DNA from: JABWBP01 sp964522165
GTDB taxonomy: Bacteria; Calditrichota; Calditrichia; RBG-13-44-9; J075
Assembly (NCBI GenBank): GCA_964522165.1
Contig: CAZFVV010000007.1
Location: forward strand, 1 to 64,000
Direction of reading: 5' to 3'
DNA: 64,000 bases
Part shown: positions 34,456-43,040 of the stretch, piece after piece
How the letters are laid out: every line of letters begins with the position of its first letter
Position numbering within the stretch: the stretch's first letter is position 1
Translations under genes and position numbers: made by a program
The notes under the pieces: model-generated
The model's database searches: none
What the model saw: only the letters and a program-made list of their open reading frames with translations
Told to the model about the DNA's origin: nothing

Positions 34456-36285
34456 ATGCAACATTCGCTTCTCCATTCCTTGAAAACACTGGTGGGATTG
34501 CTCTTCATATTGAGCGTGTTAGCGGGGGAATTGGCGGCGCAATCCCGGGGGTTTACGGGATTCTGGAATTCTACCTTCGGGCACATCCGCATACAGACAG
34601 AGCGGGGAAAAATCGCCGGGTCCTATGACGACGGAAAGGTAGAGGGCCTGATCAACGGAGCGGCGACTTCGGACCGGGAAATTCTGGCCGGAAATTGGGT
34701 TGAGGCGGGGGTGCAGGGGAGTTTCGTCTTCAAAATGCTGCCGGGGAATAACTCTTTTTCCGGGCGCTGGTGGAAAGAGAATTCACCCGCAAGCGGGGAA
34801 TGGGTGGCGGTGCGGATGGACCCGGAGGCGGCCAGCCGTTCGGTGAGCGCCGGCGATTATAGCGGAAAATGGGATACCAATTTCGGAAAATTGATCCTGG
34901 CCGTCGAAGGAACCAAAGTAACCGGCACTTTTAGAGGGAAGGTCAGCGAGGGCGTTCTGACCGGGGAGGTCGATGAAAAAAACAATCGCCTGAGCGCCAG
35001 CTGGCAGGATCAGCAGTACCGCGGCACCGTCGTGTTAACCATGCTGAAGGGCAACAACGGTTTTCGCGGGGAATGGTGGTTCCGGGATAAAACCTACGGC
35101 GGCGACTGGTACGGGGCGCGCTCGCTGGAAGTGGGCGGCTGCATCTCCGGGGATTGCGAAGACGGGCAGGGAATTTACCTCTGGGCCGACGGAAACCGTT
35201 ACGAAGGGGAGTGGAAGAAAGGGAATTACCACGGCACCGGAACCGCATATCATTCCAATAACCGGGTTCAAAACCAGGGATTGTGGGCCAGCGGCGTCTT
35301 CCGGGGCGTTCCCCTTTCCGGCGATTGTAAAAACGGTTCCGGCAAGTTGAAGCTTCCCGGCGGCGAGATTTACGAAGGCGAATTCAAGAATTGCGAAATC
35401 AACGGAAAAGGGGTGATGGTCTATCTGAACGGGGATCGCTACGAAGGAGAATTCTTCGCCGGCCTGCCTTCCGGCGATGGCGCTTATTTTTGGACGCAAA
35501 ACGGGGAACAATACCGGGGAACCTTTCGCAACGGGGTAATTCACGGCAAAGGCGTTTACACCTACCAGGATGGCAGCCGCTACGAGGGCCGCTTTTTGAA
35601 CGGCAAACGGCAGGGAACGGGATTCTTTTTCTGGCCCAACGGCGACCACTACGAGGGGCAATGGAACAATGACCAGGCGAGCGGAGAGGGGCTTTATTTC
35701 TATAAGAACGGCGAGCGCTATAACGGGGAAATCACCGCCGGCCTTAAATCCGGCCGCGGGGTGTACCGTTTTGCGGATGGAAGCTCGCTGGCTGCCCGCT
35801 GGGAGAATGACCGGCCGGCCAGCCTGATTTCCACGCCTTCCGGCGGGGGGGAAAATGCTTCAGGAATAACCTTGCAGACGGCGGCGGAGCAGATTCAGGG
35901 CAACCAGAAATTTCCGGAGCCGGCCTCGAGCATTCAAACCCTGAAAACCGGGTATTTCATCTATAAAATCAGTGAAAACGAGGTTACCATTAGCGGGCCG
36001 GCGGCGGATTCTCTTAGCCCCGATAAGCAGCGGGAAGTAGCATTGTCCTACTACGTCATCTATGCCCCGGAAAACCTGCAGCAGGCAGATCTCAAAGCGT
36101 TCCTGGAAAATAAAGAAAATGTAGTATTGAGTGAGGACTACAAATTCGAGTGGGTAGGCAATCCGGAGACCCGCATACCCCAGGTTTTGGACCGCTACCG
36201 TTACGGGCTGGTGCAAACACGCGTTTATACTGTGGGATCGTATTTCCTCTTTTCCGAGGGAGATATGGCAGCGAAAACCGATTAA
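34456..36285 (+). CDS. secreted MORN-repeat protein B, tandem paralog
   Basis: A 609-residue paralog of the preceding protein with the same plan. A signal peptide (TLVGLLFILSVLAGELAAQ) precedes two N-terminal modules (FTGFWNSTFGHIRIQTERG, YSGKWDTNFGKLILAVEG), a cysteine pair CISGDCEDGQG, eight or nine MORN repeats (NRYEGEWKKGNYHGTGTAYH, DRYEGEFFAGLPSGDGAYFW) and a C-terminal domain matching that of protein A (GYFIYKISE ... QVLDRYRYGLVQTRVYTVGS). I chose the ATG at 34456 over the TTG at 34387 because the signal peptide begins there and GAGGG precedes it. Paralog A is equally long, so the pair arose by tandem duplication and then diverged substantially. Confidence 0.85.
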   Translation: MQHSLLHSLKTLVGLLFILSVLAGELAAQSRGFTGFWNSTFGHIRIQTERGKIAGSYDDGKVEGLINGAATSDREILAGNWVEAGVQGSFVFKMLPGNNSFSGRWWKENSPASGEWVAVRMDPEAASRSVSAGDYSGKWDTNFGKLILAVEGTKVTGTFRGKVSEGVLTGEVDEKNNRLSASWQDQQYRGTVVLTMLKGNNGFRGEWWFRDKTYGGDWYGARSLEVGGCISGDCEDGQGIYLWADGNRYEGEWKKGNYHGTGTAYHSNNRVQNQGLWASGVFRGVPLSGDCKNGSGKLKLPGGEIYEGEFKNCEINGKGVMVYLNGDRYEGEFFAGLPSGDGAYFWTQNGEQYRGTFRNGVIHGKGVYTYQDGSRYEGRFLNGKRQGTGFFFWPNGDHYEGQWNNDQASGEGLYFYKNGERYNGEITAGLKSGRGVYRFADGSSLAARWENDRPASLISTPSGGGENASGITLQTAAEQIQGNQKFPEPASSIQTLKTGYFIYKISENEVTISGPAADSLSPDKQREVALSYYVIYAPENLQQADLKAFLENKENVVLSEDYKFEWVGNPETRIPQVLDRYRYGLVQTRVYTVGSYFLFSEGDMAAKTD

Positions 36286-36287
36286 GT

Positions 36288-36453
36288 CAGTGCAAAGTGA
36301 AAAGTGAAAAGTGCAAAAGGGAAAGTGAAAGTATATGGGCGCGCACTGCATTCGTTGCCCGGCCAGGCAGTTTGCCTGCGCCAGAACTATGACAGACGAA
36401 TCCGTCCAACCGAAGCAAGGTTTTAATTTTGCACTTTTCACTTTGCACTTACC
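36288..36453. repeat. word palindrome between convergent MORN B and xseB (GTGAAAAGTGCAAA words)
   Basis: The left arm, about 36288-36333, repeats AGTGCAAAGTGAAAAGTGAA. The right arm, about 36427-36452, reads TTTGCACTTTTCACTTTGCA. The arms flank a ~93-base unrelated spacer. The right arm covers the xseB stop at 36449. The same words occur alone, in the right-arm orientation, at 46199-46241. Confidence 0.65.
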
Positions 36454-36688
36454 CCTCTTCCCCGGGAAAATCCATCTCCTCGGTGCGAAAAGAACCCTCG
36501 CCGGATTTGGAGAGTTTGAGAATTTTCTTCTCCGCCGCATCTAATTTCTGGCTGCACAGTTCGATCAGCTTCATACCTTCTTCATACAAAGCCAGCGATT
36601 CTTCCAGGGCAAGCTCTCCCCCTTCCAATTGCCGGGCAATCTCTTCCAGGCGGTTGAACGCCTCTTCAAACTTCACCGTTTTGCTCAT
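36449..36688 (-). CDS. xseB: exodeoxyribonuclease VII small subunit
   Basis: A 79-residue XseB with the canonical core FEEAFNRLEEIARQLEGGEL, ALEESLALYEEGMKLIELCSQKLDAAEKKI. It caps and regulates the large subunit, with which it degrades single-stranded DNA. The ATG at 36688 overlaps the xseA stop as ATGA, a translational-coupling arrangement that fixes this start. The acidic C-terminal tail (RTEEMDFPGEEG) is slightly longer than usual. Confidence 0.93.
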   Translation of the reverse strand: MSKTVKFEEAFNRLEEIARQLEGGELALEESLALYEEGMKLIELCSQKLDAAEKKILKLSKSGEGSFRTEEMDFPGEEG

Positions 36689-37884
36689 GATGTCTCTTCC
36701 GTTCGTTGAACGTCTGCCTCGAATACTCCCCGCGCCAGGCGGATTCTCACCCGGTCCCGGGGCTGCAAACGCGCCGCTTCTTTGATTACTTCCCCATCCT
36801 TGTAGCAAATGCTGTAGCCGCGGTTGAGAATGGCCACGGGATTCATGGCGCGCAGTTGCTGCTGCAAATGCTCCAGCCGGCTGCGGTAAAATTTAAGCCG
36901 GTGGGTCATGGCCACGGCTAAGTTGCGCTGCAATTCATCCAATCGCTGCATTTTTTGGTGCACCAGGTCCTGCGGGCGGCGGAAGGCGTAGCTGGTTTTG
37001 AAGGCTGCTAAACGCCCCCGGTAATCGCCGGTTCGCCGGGTAAGCGCGACGGTCAGCTTCTCGCGGTAATAGCTCAATTCCCCGGCGACCTCGCTGCGGG
37101 CGGGCACGGCCATCTCCGCGGCTGCGGAAGGGGTGGGAGCGCGATGGTCGGCCACAAAATCGGCAATGGAGTAGTCGATTTCGTGCCCCACCGCGGAAAT
37201 CACCGGAATACGGGAAGCGTAAATCGCCCGGGCGACGATCTCCTCATTGAACGCCCATAAATCCTCCAGCGAGCCGCCCCCCCGCCCCACGATCAGGGTA
37301 TCCACCCCGCCGTATTCGTTGAAATCCGCAATCGCCCGGGCAATCTCCGCCGCCGCGCCCTCTCCCTGCACCTTCACCGGGTAGAGGAGGATTTCCACGC
37401 CCGGAAAGCGCCGCGCCATTACGCTGATAATGTCGCGGATGGCCGCGCCGGTGGGGGAAGTGATCACCCCCACCCGTTCCGGGTAGCGGGGAATTTGCTT
37501 TTTATGCCCCTCGTCGAACAACCCCTCGGCATGGAGCTTCTTTTTCAACTGCTCGAAGGCCATTTGCAAAGCCCCGAGGCCGGCCGGCTGCATCTGCTGC
37601 ACCACCAACTGGTAGTACCCGCCCTTTTCATACACCTGCACGTCGCCTTCCACGAGGATTTTCATCCCGTTTTGCGGCTGGAAGAGCAGGCTGCCGGCGC
37701 GGAACCGCCACATGGCGCAGTTGACCTGGGAGCCTTCGTCTTTGAGGGTAAAATAGAGGTGGCCGGAAGTGTGGCGCTTGAAATTGGAGATTTCCCCTTC
37801 CACCCAGAGCCGGGGAAAACTGTTCTCCAGCAAATCCTTGATTTCCCGGGTCAATTGCGAGACGGTATAAACAGGAAGACTCAT
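36685..37884 (-). CDS. xseA: exodeoxyribonuclease VII large subunit
   Basis: A 399-residue XseA. The N-terminal OB fold (WVEGEISNFKRHTSGHLYFT, MKILVEGDVQVYEKGGYYQL) precedes the catalytic domain with VGVITSPTGAAIRDI, GRGGGSLEDLWAFNEE and SAVGHEIDYSIADFVADHRAPTPSAAAE, all diagnostic. A long helical coiled-coil region follows and the C-terminal barrel ends the protein. It cleaves single-stranded DNA from both ends. Overlap with xseB by four bases shows a two-gene operon. No strong binding site is seen before the ATG at 37884. Confidence 0.95.
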   Translation of the reverse strand: MSLPVYTVSQLTREIKDLLENSFPRLWVEGEISNFKRHTSGHLYFTLKDEGSQVNCAMWRFRAGSLLFQPQNGMKILVEGDVQVYEKGGYYQLVVQQMQPAGLGALQMAFEQLKKKLHAEGLFDEGHKKQIPRYPERVGVITSPTGAAIRDIISVMARRFPGVEILLYPVKVQGEGAAAEIARAIADFNEYGGVDTLIVGRGGGSLEDLWAFNEEIVARAIYASRIPVISAVGHEIDYSIADFVADHRAPTPSAAAEMAVPARSEVAGELSYYREKLTVALTRRTGDYRGRLAAFKTSYAFRRPQDLVHQKMQRLDELQRNLAVAMTHRLKFYRSRLEHLQQQLRAMNPVAILNRGYSICYKDGEVIKEAARLQPRDRVRIRLARGVFEADVQRTEETS

Positions 37885-37920
37885 GGCGGCTATATCGAAC
37901 GGTTGCGGTAAGGTGGATGC

Positions 37921-37951
37921 GAAAAAGCGTAGAGTGGACCCCTACGCTTTT
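37921..37951 (-). terminator. terminator of the 31-residue ribosomal protein gene
   Basis: Read on the minus strand, AAAAGCGTAG ... CTACGCTTTTT forms an 8-bp stem with a ~10-base loop followed by a run of T, only a few bases after the stop at 37955. The A run on the other side means it may also work on the plus strand, but no plus gene ends here. Confidence 0.8.
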
Positions 37952-37954
37952 CGA

Positions 37955-38050
37955 CTAACGGATTTTCTTTTTGTGGCGATTCTTGCGAAGACGTTTTTTG
38001 CGCTTGTGCGTCGCCATTTTATGGCGTTTCCGTTTGCGACCACAGGGCAT
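37955..38050 (-). CDS. 31-residue AURKAIP1/COX24-type small ribosomal protein
   Basis: A tiny, very basic protein: MPCGRKRKRHKMATHKRKKR, then LRKNRHKKKIR. It matches the AURKAIP1/COX24 family of bacterial ribosomal proteins related to mitochondrial mS38 and mycobacterial bS22, which bind the small subunit near the decoding centre. The start is fixed by AAAGGAG 8 bases upstream and the stop is followed at once by a good terminator, so this is a free-standing transcription unit. It is too short for most gene finders. The exact ribosomal position is inferred from the family. Confidence 0.88.
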   Translation of the reverse strand: MPCGRKRKRHKMATHKRKKRLRKNRHKKKIR

Positions 38051-38120
38051 AGAATCACTCCTTTCGTTTGAATGTTCCGTGAAACAGGTTTTTCTTTAAA
38101 TCAAACAGTGGCTTTATTTT

Positions 38121-38209
38121 AGTGTTTATGTGTTTATGTGTTCACGCGTTCTGGTGTTCAGGTGTTTATGTTCGTGTAACTTGAATACATGAACACCCGA
38201 ACACTATTT
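38121..38209. repeat. word palindrome (GTGTTTATGTGTTC words)
   Basis: The left arm, about 38121-38177, repeats GTGTTTATGTGTTTATGTG and close variants. The right arm, about 38187-38209, reads ACATGAACACCCGAACACTA. The complementary words are imperfect and unequal in number. It lies immediately downstream of the stop of the zinc-ribbon/TPR gene (38208) and upstream of the small ribosomal gene. Confidence 0.6.
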
Positions 38210-39035
38210 ACTGCAAGTTGCCGGAACCCATCCCGCCATCTACATTGCGGTGAAGCTCATTCAGAATCATTTGCGCGCGCTGCGCCTGGGGGGAATTGGG
38301 CGCTACTTCCCGCAGCCTTCCCCAGTATTCGATCAACTTGTTGATCTCTTTGAATTGAACCGACACCACCCCCATGTTGTAGAGGGCGTTGATATGCCGG
38401 GGATCGATTTTCAAAGCTTGCTCGAACTGTTCCTGCGCTTTCCGGTAATCTTCCATATTGAAATAGCAAACCCCCAGGTCAACCAGCACGTCCGGGTTGT
38501 TAGGCTCGCGATCCAGGGCTTTTTGATAGTAGGGAATCGCTTCGGAAAAGCGCCCGCCGTCAAAAAGAATATTGCCCATCTCCATGTTGAGCGCCGCGTT
38601 CTCCGGGTCCGCCTTCACGCGCTCCGCGGCGGCGCGAATATCTGCCTCGCTGGGCGCGGGGTGGTTATGCTCCTCCTCCACGGCAGACGCTTGCGCCTGG
38701 GGAGTTACCTGCTGGTGAGGGTCGCTCTTGCCTTCAACGGTTTTTACAAATCCGATATAGTAGTAAACCCCCACCACCAACAGCGCAATACCGGCCACGC
38801 TCAAAATAATCCGTGAATGTTGCGAATGAACCGGTGCAGCGCCGGGGGATTTCGATGTTGCAGGCTGAGCCAACGCCGCGCCGCACTTTTTGCAAAAGTT
38901 GGCTTCGGGCGCATTTTTTTCCTGGCACTCGGGACAGGCCGCCGCTTCGGAGGACTGAACTGGCGTTCCGCAGGCAGGACAAAATAGAGCATTTTCCGGA
39001 AGCGCGGCGGCGCAGTTTTTACATTTTTTCGCCAT
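38208..39035 (-). CDS. zinc-ribbon membrane protein with TPR domain
   Basis: A 275-residue protein. The first 60 residues hold two zinc ribbons (CKNC...CPAC and CPEC...CKKC). A membrane helix follows near 77-97 (IILSVAGIALLVVGVYYYIGF), then a linker and about three tetratricopeptide repeats (NAALNMEMGNILFDGGRFSE, NPDVLVDLGVCYFNMEDYRK, HINALYNMGVVSVQFKEINK). The topology suggests cytoplasmic zinc fingers with an external TPR domain. GGGAG precedes the ATG, whose first 17 bases overlap the end of the HU-like gene, so the two are translationally coupled. Role unknown. Confidence 0.8.
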   Translation of the reverse strand: MAKKCKNCAAALPENALFCPACGTPVQSSEAAACPECQEKNAPEANFCKKCGAALAQPATSKSPGAAPVHSQHSRIILSVAGIALLVVGVYYYIGFVKTVEGKSDPHQQVTPQAQASAVEEEHNHPAPSEADIRAAAERVKADPENAALNMEMGNILFDGGRFSEAIPYYQKALDREPNNPDVLVDLGVCYFNMEDYRKAQEQFEQALKIDPRHINALYNMGVVSVQFKEINKLIEYWGRLREVAPNSPQAQRAQMILNELHRNVDGGMGSGNLQ

Positions 39036-39345
39036 CGCTCTCCCGCTGCTGCTTCGCTAAACGCTTCCGGTTGACGCTCTCCCGGAAAAACTTTGCCGGT
39101 CGAAATACCGGGACAAAGCGGTGATCTACCGGAACCACTTTCAAGGTACGGGGATTCTTAACCACCCGGGCGTCGCGCTCTTTAGCATGGAAACTGCCAA
39201 ATCCGCGAATTTCCACCCGGTCGCCGTTTTGAATGGATTCCATCACGTTATACAAAAATCCGTTGATTACTACTTCGATGTCTGCTTTGGTGAGGCCGGT
39301 TGCCTCCGCCAAAAGATTGGTTAAATCCGCCTTCGTTACCGTCAT
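39019..39345 (-). CDS. HU/IHF-family DNA-binding protein
   Basis: A 108-residue HU-family protein. TVTKADLTNLLAEATGLTKA starts the helical dimer half, and the beta arm region has VEIRGFGSFHAKERDARVVKNPRT, with an FRPAKFFRESVN end typical of the family. The tail is 15 residues longer than HU and rich in Lys, Arg, Gln and Glu. It bends and packages DNA. The ATG at 39345 is chosen because GGAGG lies 6 bases ahead; the TTG at 39357 overlaps that site. It is co-transcribed with the zinc-ribbon gene. Confidence 0.92.
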   Translation of the reverse strand: MTVTKADLTNLLAEATGLTKADIEVVINGFLYNVMESIQNGDRVEIRGFGSFHAKERDARVVKNPRTLKVVPVDHRFVPVFRPAKFFRESVNRKRLAKQQRESDGEKM

Positions 39346-39410
39346 CAATTCCTCCAAAAGTTGGCAAGTTTACAAAAAATAGACTTGGAAAGCAAGGCAT
39401 TCTAAAACTC

Positions 39411-39508
39411 TGCCATGGCGCATAGCGCATAGAGCATGGAGCATAGCACGTAGCGTATCAGGAATATTGCGCTCTGTACGTGCGCCATGCCCCCATGCGC
39501 CATGCGCT
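39411..39508. repeat. word palindrome (GCGCATAGAGCATGG words)
   Basis: The left arm, about 39411-39456, repeats GGCGCATAGCGCATAGAGCA-type words. The right arm, about 39471-39508, reads GTGCGCCATGCCCCCATGCG, then CCATGCGC. It lies in the divergent gap between the HU gene and the M1 peptidase gene, so here a terminator role is excluded and the element probably has another origin. Confidence 0.6.
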
Positions 39509-39580
39509 TTCCGAATTGCTTGATTTATTGACCGGCATTCGGTAATTTCCGCTTCCAATTGGTCGAACCGGAGTGTTTTG

Positions 39581-41722
39581 ATGCGATTCGCAATTCCTTT
39601 TTCCCCCTGCCTCAGTTTGCTTCTCTGCCTGACAGCATTCGCCCGTTCTCCCCGTTTTCCGGATCCCCCGGCGCTTTTCCCGGAACCGCTCAGCCCCCGC
39701 ATTGCCAATTACGATATCGCGGTTTCCTTAGATGTTCCCAAACGGCTGCTCCGGGGACAGGAAGTGCTCACCTGGAAAAATACCTCCCCGGACCAGATCA
39801 GCGAGTTGTATTTGCACCTCTACCTGAACGCCTTTCGCAACAACCAGTCCACCCTCATGCTGGAAGCGGGGCGACGCTATCGCGGGCTGCCGAAAACGAA
39901 AAAAGGATGGGGCTACAGCGAGATCAACCGCATGGTCTTGTTGCCGAAATCTTCCTACCGCAGCAGCGCCAGATTCTTCCACAACCTCACCTACCAGGCC
40001 AACCGCCTGGCGGAGGGACGGGATGTAACCGCGCAGGCCCGCTACGTTCAGCCGGATACCCCGGAGCACCTCGATGATAAAACCGTGCTCTACCTGCCCC
40101 TGCCGGAAGCACTGCTCCCCGGCGATTCGCTGCTGCTGTTCATTGACTTTACCGCCCAGCTTCCAGAGCCGCCCTACGCCAGCACCGGGGTCCAAAAAGA
40201 ATTTTCCATGGTCGGGCAATGGTTTCCCAAAGCCGGGGTTTACCTCGACGGGCAATGGAATTGCCACCAATTCCATACCAATTCGGAGTTCTTCGCCGAT
40301 TTCGGAGTTTATAACGTCTGGATTACCCTGCCGGAAGACCACATCGTGGGCGCCACCGGCGGCCGGGTGGGCGAGCCGCTGCCGAACGGCGACGGAACCG
40401 TCACCCATTTTTACCACGCCGAAGACGTACACGATTTCGCCTGGACCGCCAGCCCGGAATTCGTGGAATTCAAAGGGCGGGCGGAAGACGTGGATATCCG
40501 GGCGCTGATGCAGCCGGACCACGCCGCCCAGGGTCCCCGCCACGTGGAGGCGGCCAGAATCGCCATCGAAGCCTTCCAGAAGCGTTACGGCGATTACCCT
40601 TTCCCTAATTTAACCGTGGTCGATCCCCGCCGGGGCGCTCGCGAAACCAGCGGCATGGAATATCCCACCCTGATCACCGCCGGAACTTCTTATGGGGTTC
40701 CAGAGGGCATCCGGCTGCCGGAAGCCGTGGTTATCCACGAATTCGGCCACAACTACTGGTACCACATGGTCGCTTCCAACGAATTCGAGGAAAGCTGGCT
40801 GGATGAGGGCATTACCAGCTTCTCGGAAATGCAAATCATGGATGATTACTACCGTCCCGCCGGCGGCATGATCGATTTTTTGGGAATCCGGTTGGATAAC
40901 CGCCAGTACCAGCGCCTCGGTTATCTTTCCGCGCCGGATTTCGATCCCATGGTGCGGAAAGCCTGGGAGTACTATTCCAGCCGGAGTTACGGGGTCAATT
41001 CTTACAGCAAACCGGCGCTGATGCTGCTGACCCTGCAGAACTACTTAGGCGAAGAAACCATGGCCCGGATTCTGCGCACTTACTTAGAGCGCTGGCGCTT
41101 CAAACATCCCCGCAGCGGGGATTTTATTGCCGTGGCCAATGAAGTAGCGGGGCAGGATTTGAGCGAATTTTTCGCGCAGGCGCTTTATACCAACGCGGTT
41201 TTGGATTATAGCGTTGACCGGGTGTTGTCCCGCGAAGTCGAGGCGCCCCAGGGGTATGATTATGACTTCTCCGTCGGGCAGGAGGAGACAGCCGCTGCCG
41301 TTCCCGAGGGGGATTCGGAGGGTGATTCCCTTGCAGACGCCGCTGCCGTTGATTCCGCAGTTTCCGAAAAACCGCCGGTATTGTATCAAAATTGGGTAAA
41401 CATTCGCCGCCTGGGAGATTTTACCTTCCCGGTGGAAGTGGAAGTGCTGTTCGACAATGGCGAGGTGGTGCGGGAGACCTGGGACGGCAAAGCGTTGTGG
41501 AAAAAATTTAGCTACATCAAGCCGACGCGCATCGTTTCCGCAACGGTGGATCCGGACCATAAAGTGGCCATGGATCTCAACTTTACCAATAACAGCAAAT
41601 TGTTAGAAAAACGCGCCATCGGCGCCAACAAACTATCCCTGCGCTGGCTCTTCTGGGCGCAGTTTATCATGGATCAGCCGGAATTCCTGAATCTGTTGAC
41701 TGCCCTGGGAATCCTGTTTTGA
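39581..41722 (+). CDS. secreted M1-family metallopeptidase
   Basis: A 713-residue gluzincin. A signal peptide (LSLLLCLTAFARS) precedes the M1 N-terminal beta domain (YDIAVSLDVPKRLLRGQEVLTW). The catalytic domain has HEFGHNYWYHMVASNEFEESWLDEG, giving the two zinc histidines, the catalytic Glu and the downstream Glu ligand, and GMEYPTLI, the M1 substrate-anchor motif in variant form. A helical C-terminal part has a low-complexity acidic insert near residue 565-590 (AAVPEGDSEGDSLADAAAVD). It is an exported aminopeptidase-like enzyme. The ATG at 39581 has GGAG ahead; the TTG one codon upstream is less likely. Confidence 0.9.
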   Translation: MRFAIPFSPCLSLLLCLTAFARSPRFPDPPALFPEPLSPRIANYDIAVSLDVPKRLLRGQEVLTWKNTSPDQISELYLHLYLNAFRNNQSTLMLEAGRRYRGLPKTKKGWGYSEINRMVLLPKSSYRSSARFFHNLTYQANRLAEGRDVTAQARYVQPDTPEHLDDKTVLYLPLPEALLPGDSLLLFIDFTAQLPEPPYASTGVQKEFSMVGQWFPKAGVYLDGQWNCHQFHTNSEFFADFGVYNVWITLPEDHIVGATGGRVGEPLPNGDGTVTHFYHAEDVHDFAWTASPEFVEFKGRAEDVDIRALMQPDHAAQGPRHVEAARIAIEAFQKRYGDYPFPNLTVVDPRRGARETSGMEYPTLITAGTSYGVPEGIRLPEAVVIHEFGHNYWYHMVASNEFEESWLDEGITSFSEMQIMDDYYRPAGGMIDFLGIRLDNRQYQRLGYLSAPDFDPMVRKAWEYYSSRSYGVNSYSKPALMLLTLQNYLGEETMARILRTYLERWRFKHPRSGDFIAVANEVAGQDLSEFFAQALYTNAVLDYSVDRVLSREVEAPQGYDYDFSVGQEETAAAVPEGDSEGDSLADAAAVDSAVSEKPPVLYQNWVNIRRLGDFTFPVEVEVLFDNGEVVRETWDGKALWKKFSYIKPTRIVSATVDPDHKVAMDLNFTNNSKLLEKRAIGANKLSLRWLFWAQFIMDQPEFLNLLTALGILF

Positions 41723-41902
41723 TAATTTTTGCGCCAGGAAGCAGCGCTTCCCCGGTTGCGGTAAGATGCGGAGCATCGCAACCAGTTGGGGAGGGCAAAG
41801 CTCGTCACGATCCCGGCTCATCCGGGATCGTGACGCCAGGGGCGGGAAGCTCCGCGTCCTATTCCTCGCAACAATGGTCGAAGACCGCGTGATAAGACAC
41901 GC
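41723..41902. repeat. dispersed palindromic element, third family member
   Basis: It begins one base after the peptidase stop with TGATAATTTTTGCGCCAGGA and ends CAATGGTCGAAGACCGCGTG, then ATAAGACACGC. Shared with the member at 30737 are the CGCCAGGAAxCAGxGCTTCCCC phrase and the terminal GACC-CGTG-TAAGACACG. Its centre has a strong nested hairpin, CACGATCCCGG near 41817 with CCGGGATCGTG at 41822-41832. No protein is supported. Confidence 0.65.
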
Positions 41903-41968
41903 TTTACCCTTCGAGGAATCAAAATCCTCAACTCGAAACTCAAAACCCGAAACTAACAATCCCCTCCT

Positions 41969-42886
41969 ATGGTATTCGCCTCCCTCAAAACCGGTTTCGC
42001 GCGCGTGTGGTCTAACCGGCGCATGATTTTGATCTTTTACCTGGCCAATCTTTTCTTCGCCCTCATCCTGGCTCTCCCGTTCCGGGCTGCCCAGGGACAT
42101 TTCATCGGCGACAGCCGGATGGGTGAGAAATTAGCCGGGCCTATCGACATGGATTTCCTGCTGGAATTCCTGCACTATAACCCCGCCCTCAGGGGAACTA
42201 CGCTGATGCTGGCGCTGGCCGCCTTTGCAGCCTACTCCCTGGCAAATCTCTTCCTCTCCGGCGGGGCTTACGCAGCCTTGATGAGCGATGAAAAATATTC
42301 CTCCTCGCGTTTCTGGGGCAATTCCGCGCACTTCTTCGGGCGCTTTTTCCGCCTGTTCTTGTGGGGGTTGCCCATCCTCGGTGTGCTGTTCTGCCTGCAA
42401 TGGACGGTGAGCGGGCTGCGGGGAGTGATTTTCGGCGACGATCCTTACGAATCCGTTATCTACTGGTCGAAATGGATGGAACTGGCGCTGCGCTGGTACG
42501 CGCTCTTCCAGTTTCTGATCATTTTCGATTACGCCCGCATCTATACCGTGAAGAACGACGCCCGGGGCATGGCGAATACGCTCATAAAAGGGCTACGCTT
42601 TACCATCAAAAACTTCCGCAGAACCTTTACCCTGTCGTTTGCGATCACCCTGCTGAGTATCCTCGCCCTGCTGATTTATAACCCGTTGGCAAATTTGCTT
42701 TCCGCACCCAATGCCGCGGTCATCCTGCTGCTTTTCCTCTGGCAGCAGAGTTTCATGCTATTCCGGGTCTTTCTGCGGCTGGGCCTCTATGCCGGCCAGG
42801 CGCAATTATACCAGCACCTCAGCCTCCCGGTTGAAGCCGCCTCGCCGCTGCCCGAAACGGTGGAATCCGGGCTTCCGTTCCAATAA
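41969..42886 (+). CDS. polytopic membrane protein of unknown family
   Basis: A 305-residue integral membrane protein with about six helices: ILIFYLANLFFALILALPF, TLMLALAAFAAYSLANLFLS, LFLWGLPILGVLFCLQWTV, ALFQFLIIFDYARIYTV, FAITLLSILALLIYNPLANL and AVILLLFLWQQSFMLFRVF. A charged segment (KNDARGMANTLIKGLRFTIK) lies between helices four and five, a layout like that of DUF4013- and glycerophosphoryl-diester-transport-like membrane proteins, but I recognise no firm family. It stands alone between a dispersed repeat and the HtrA gene. Confidence 0.75.
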   Translation: MVFASLKTGFARVWSNRRMILIFYLANLFFALILALPFRAAQGHFIGDSRMGEKLAGPIDMDFLLEFLHYNPALRGTTLMLALAAFAAYSLANLFLSGGAYAALMSDEKYSSSRFWGNSAHFFGRFFRLFLWGLPILGVLFCLQWTVSGLRGVIFGDDPYESVIYWSKWMELALRWYALFQFLIIFDYARIYTVKNDARGMANTLIKGLRFTIKNFRRTFTLSFAITLLSILALLIYNPLANLLSAPNAAVILLLFLWQQSFMLFRVFLRLGLYAGQAQLYQHLSLPVEAASPLPETVESGLPFQ

Positions 42887-43040
42887 CCAGCAGGGTTAGC
42901 AAGTTTTCAGAGGGATGCACAACAAATTACATCCCGGAATGGCGCGGTTAAAATCGTGTTAGCATCCATGGTGCGCTCATATTATATTGATTACTTGCCG
43001 ATTACTAAACGGCGTTAGTTATAAACCGGGTGAGGTTCTC

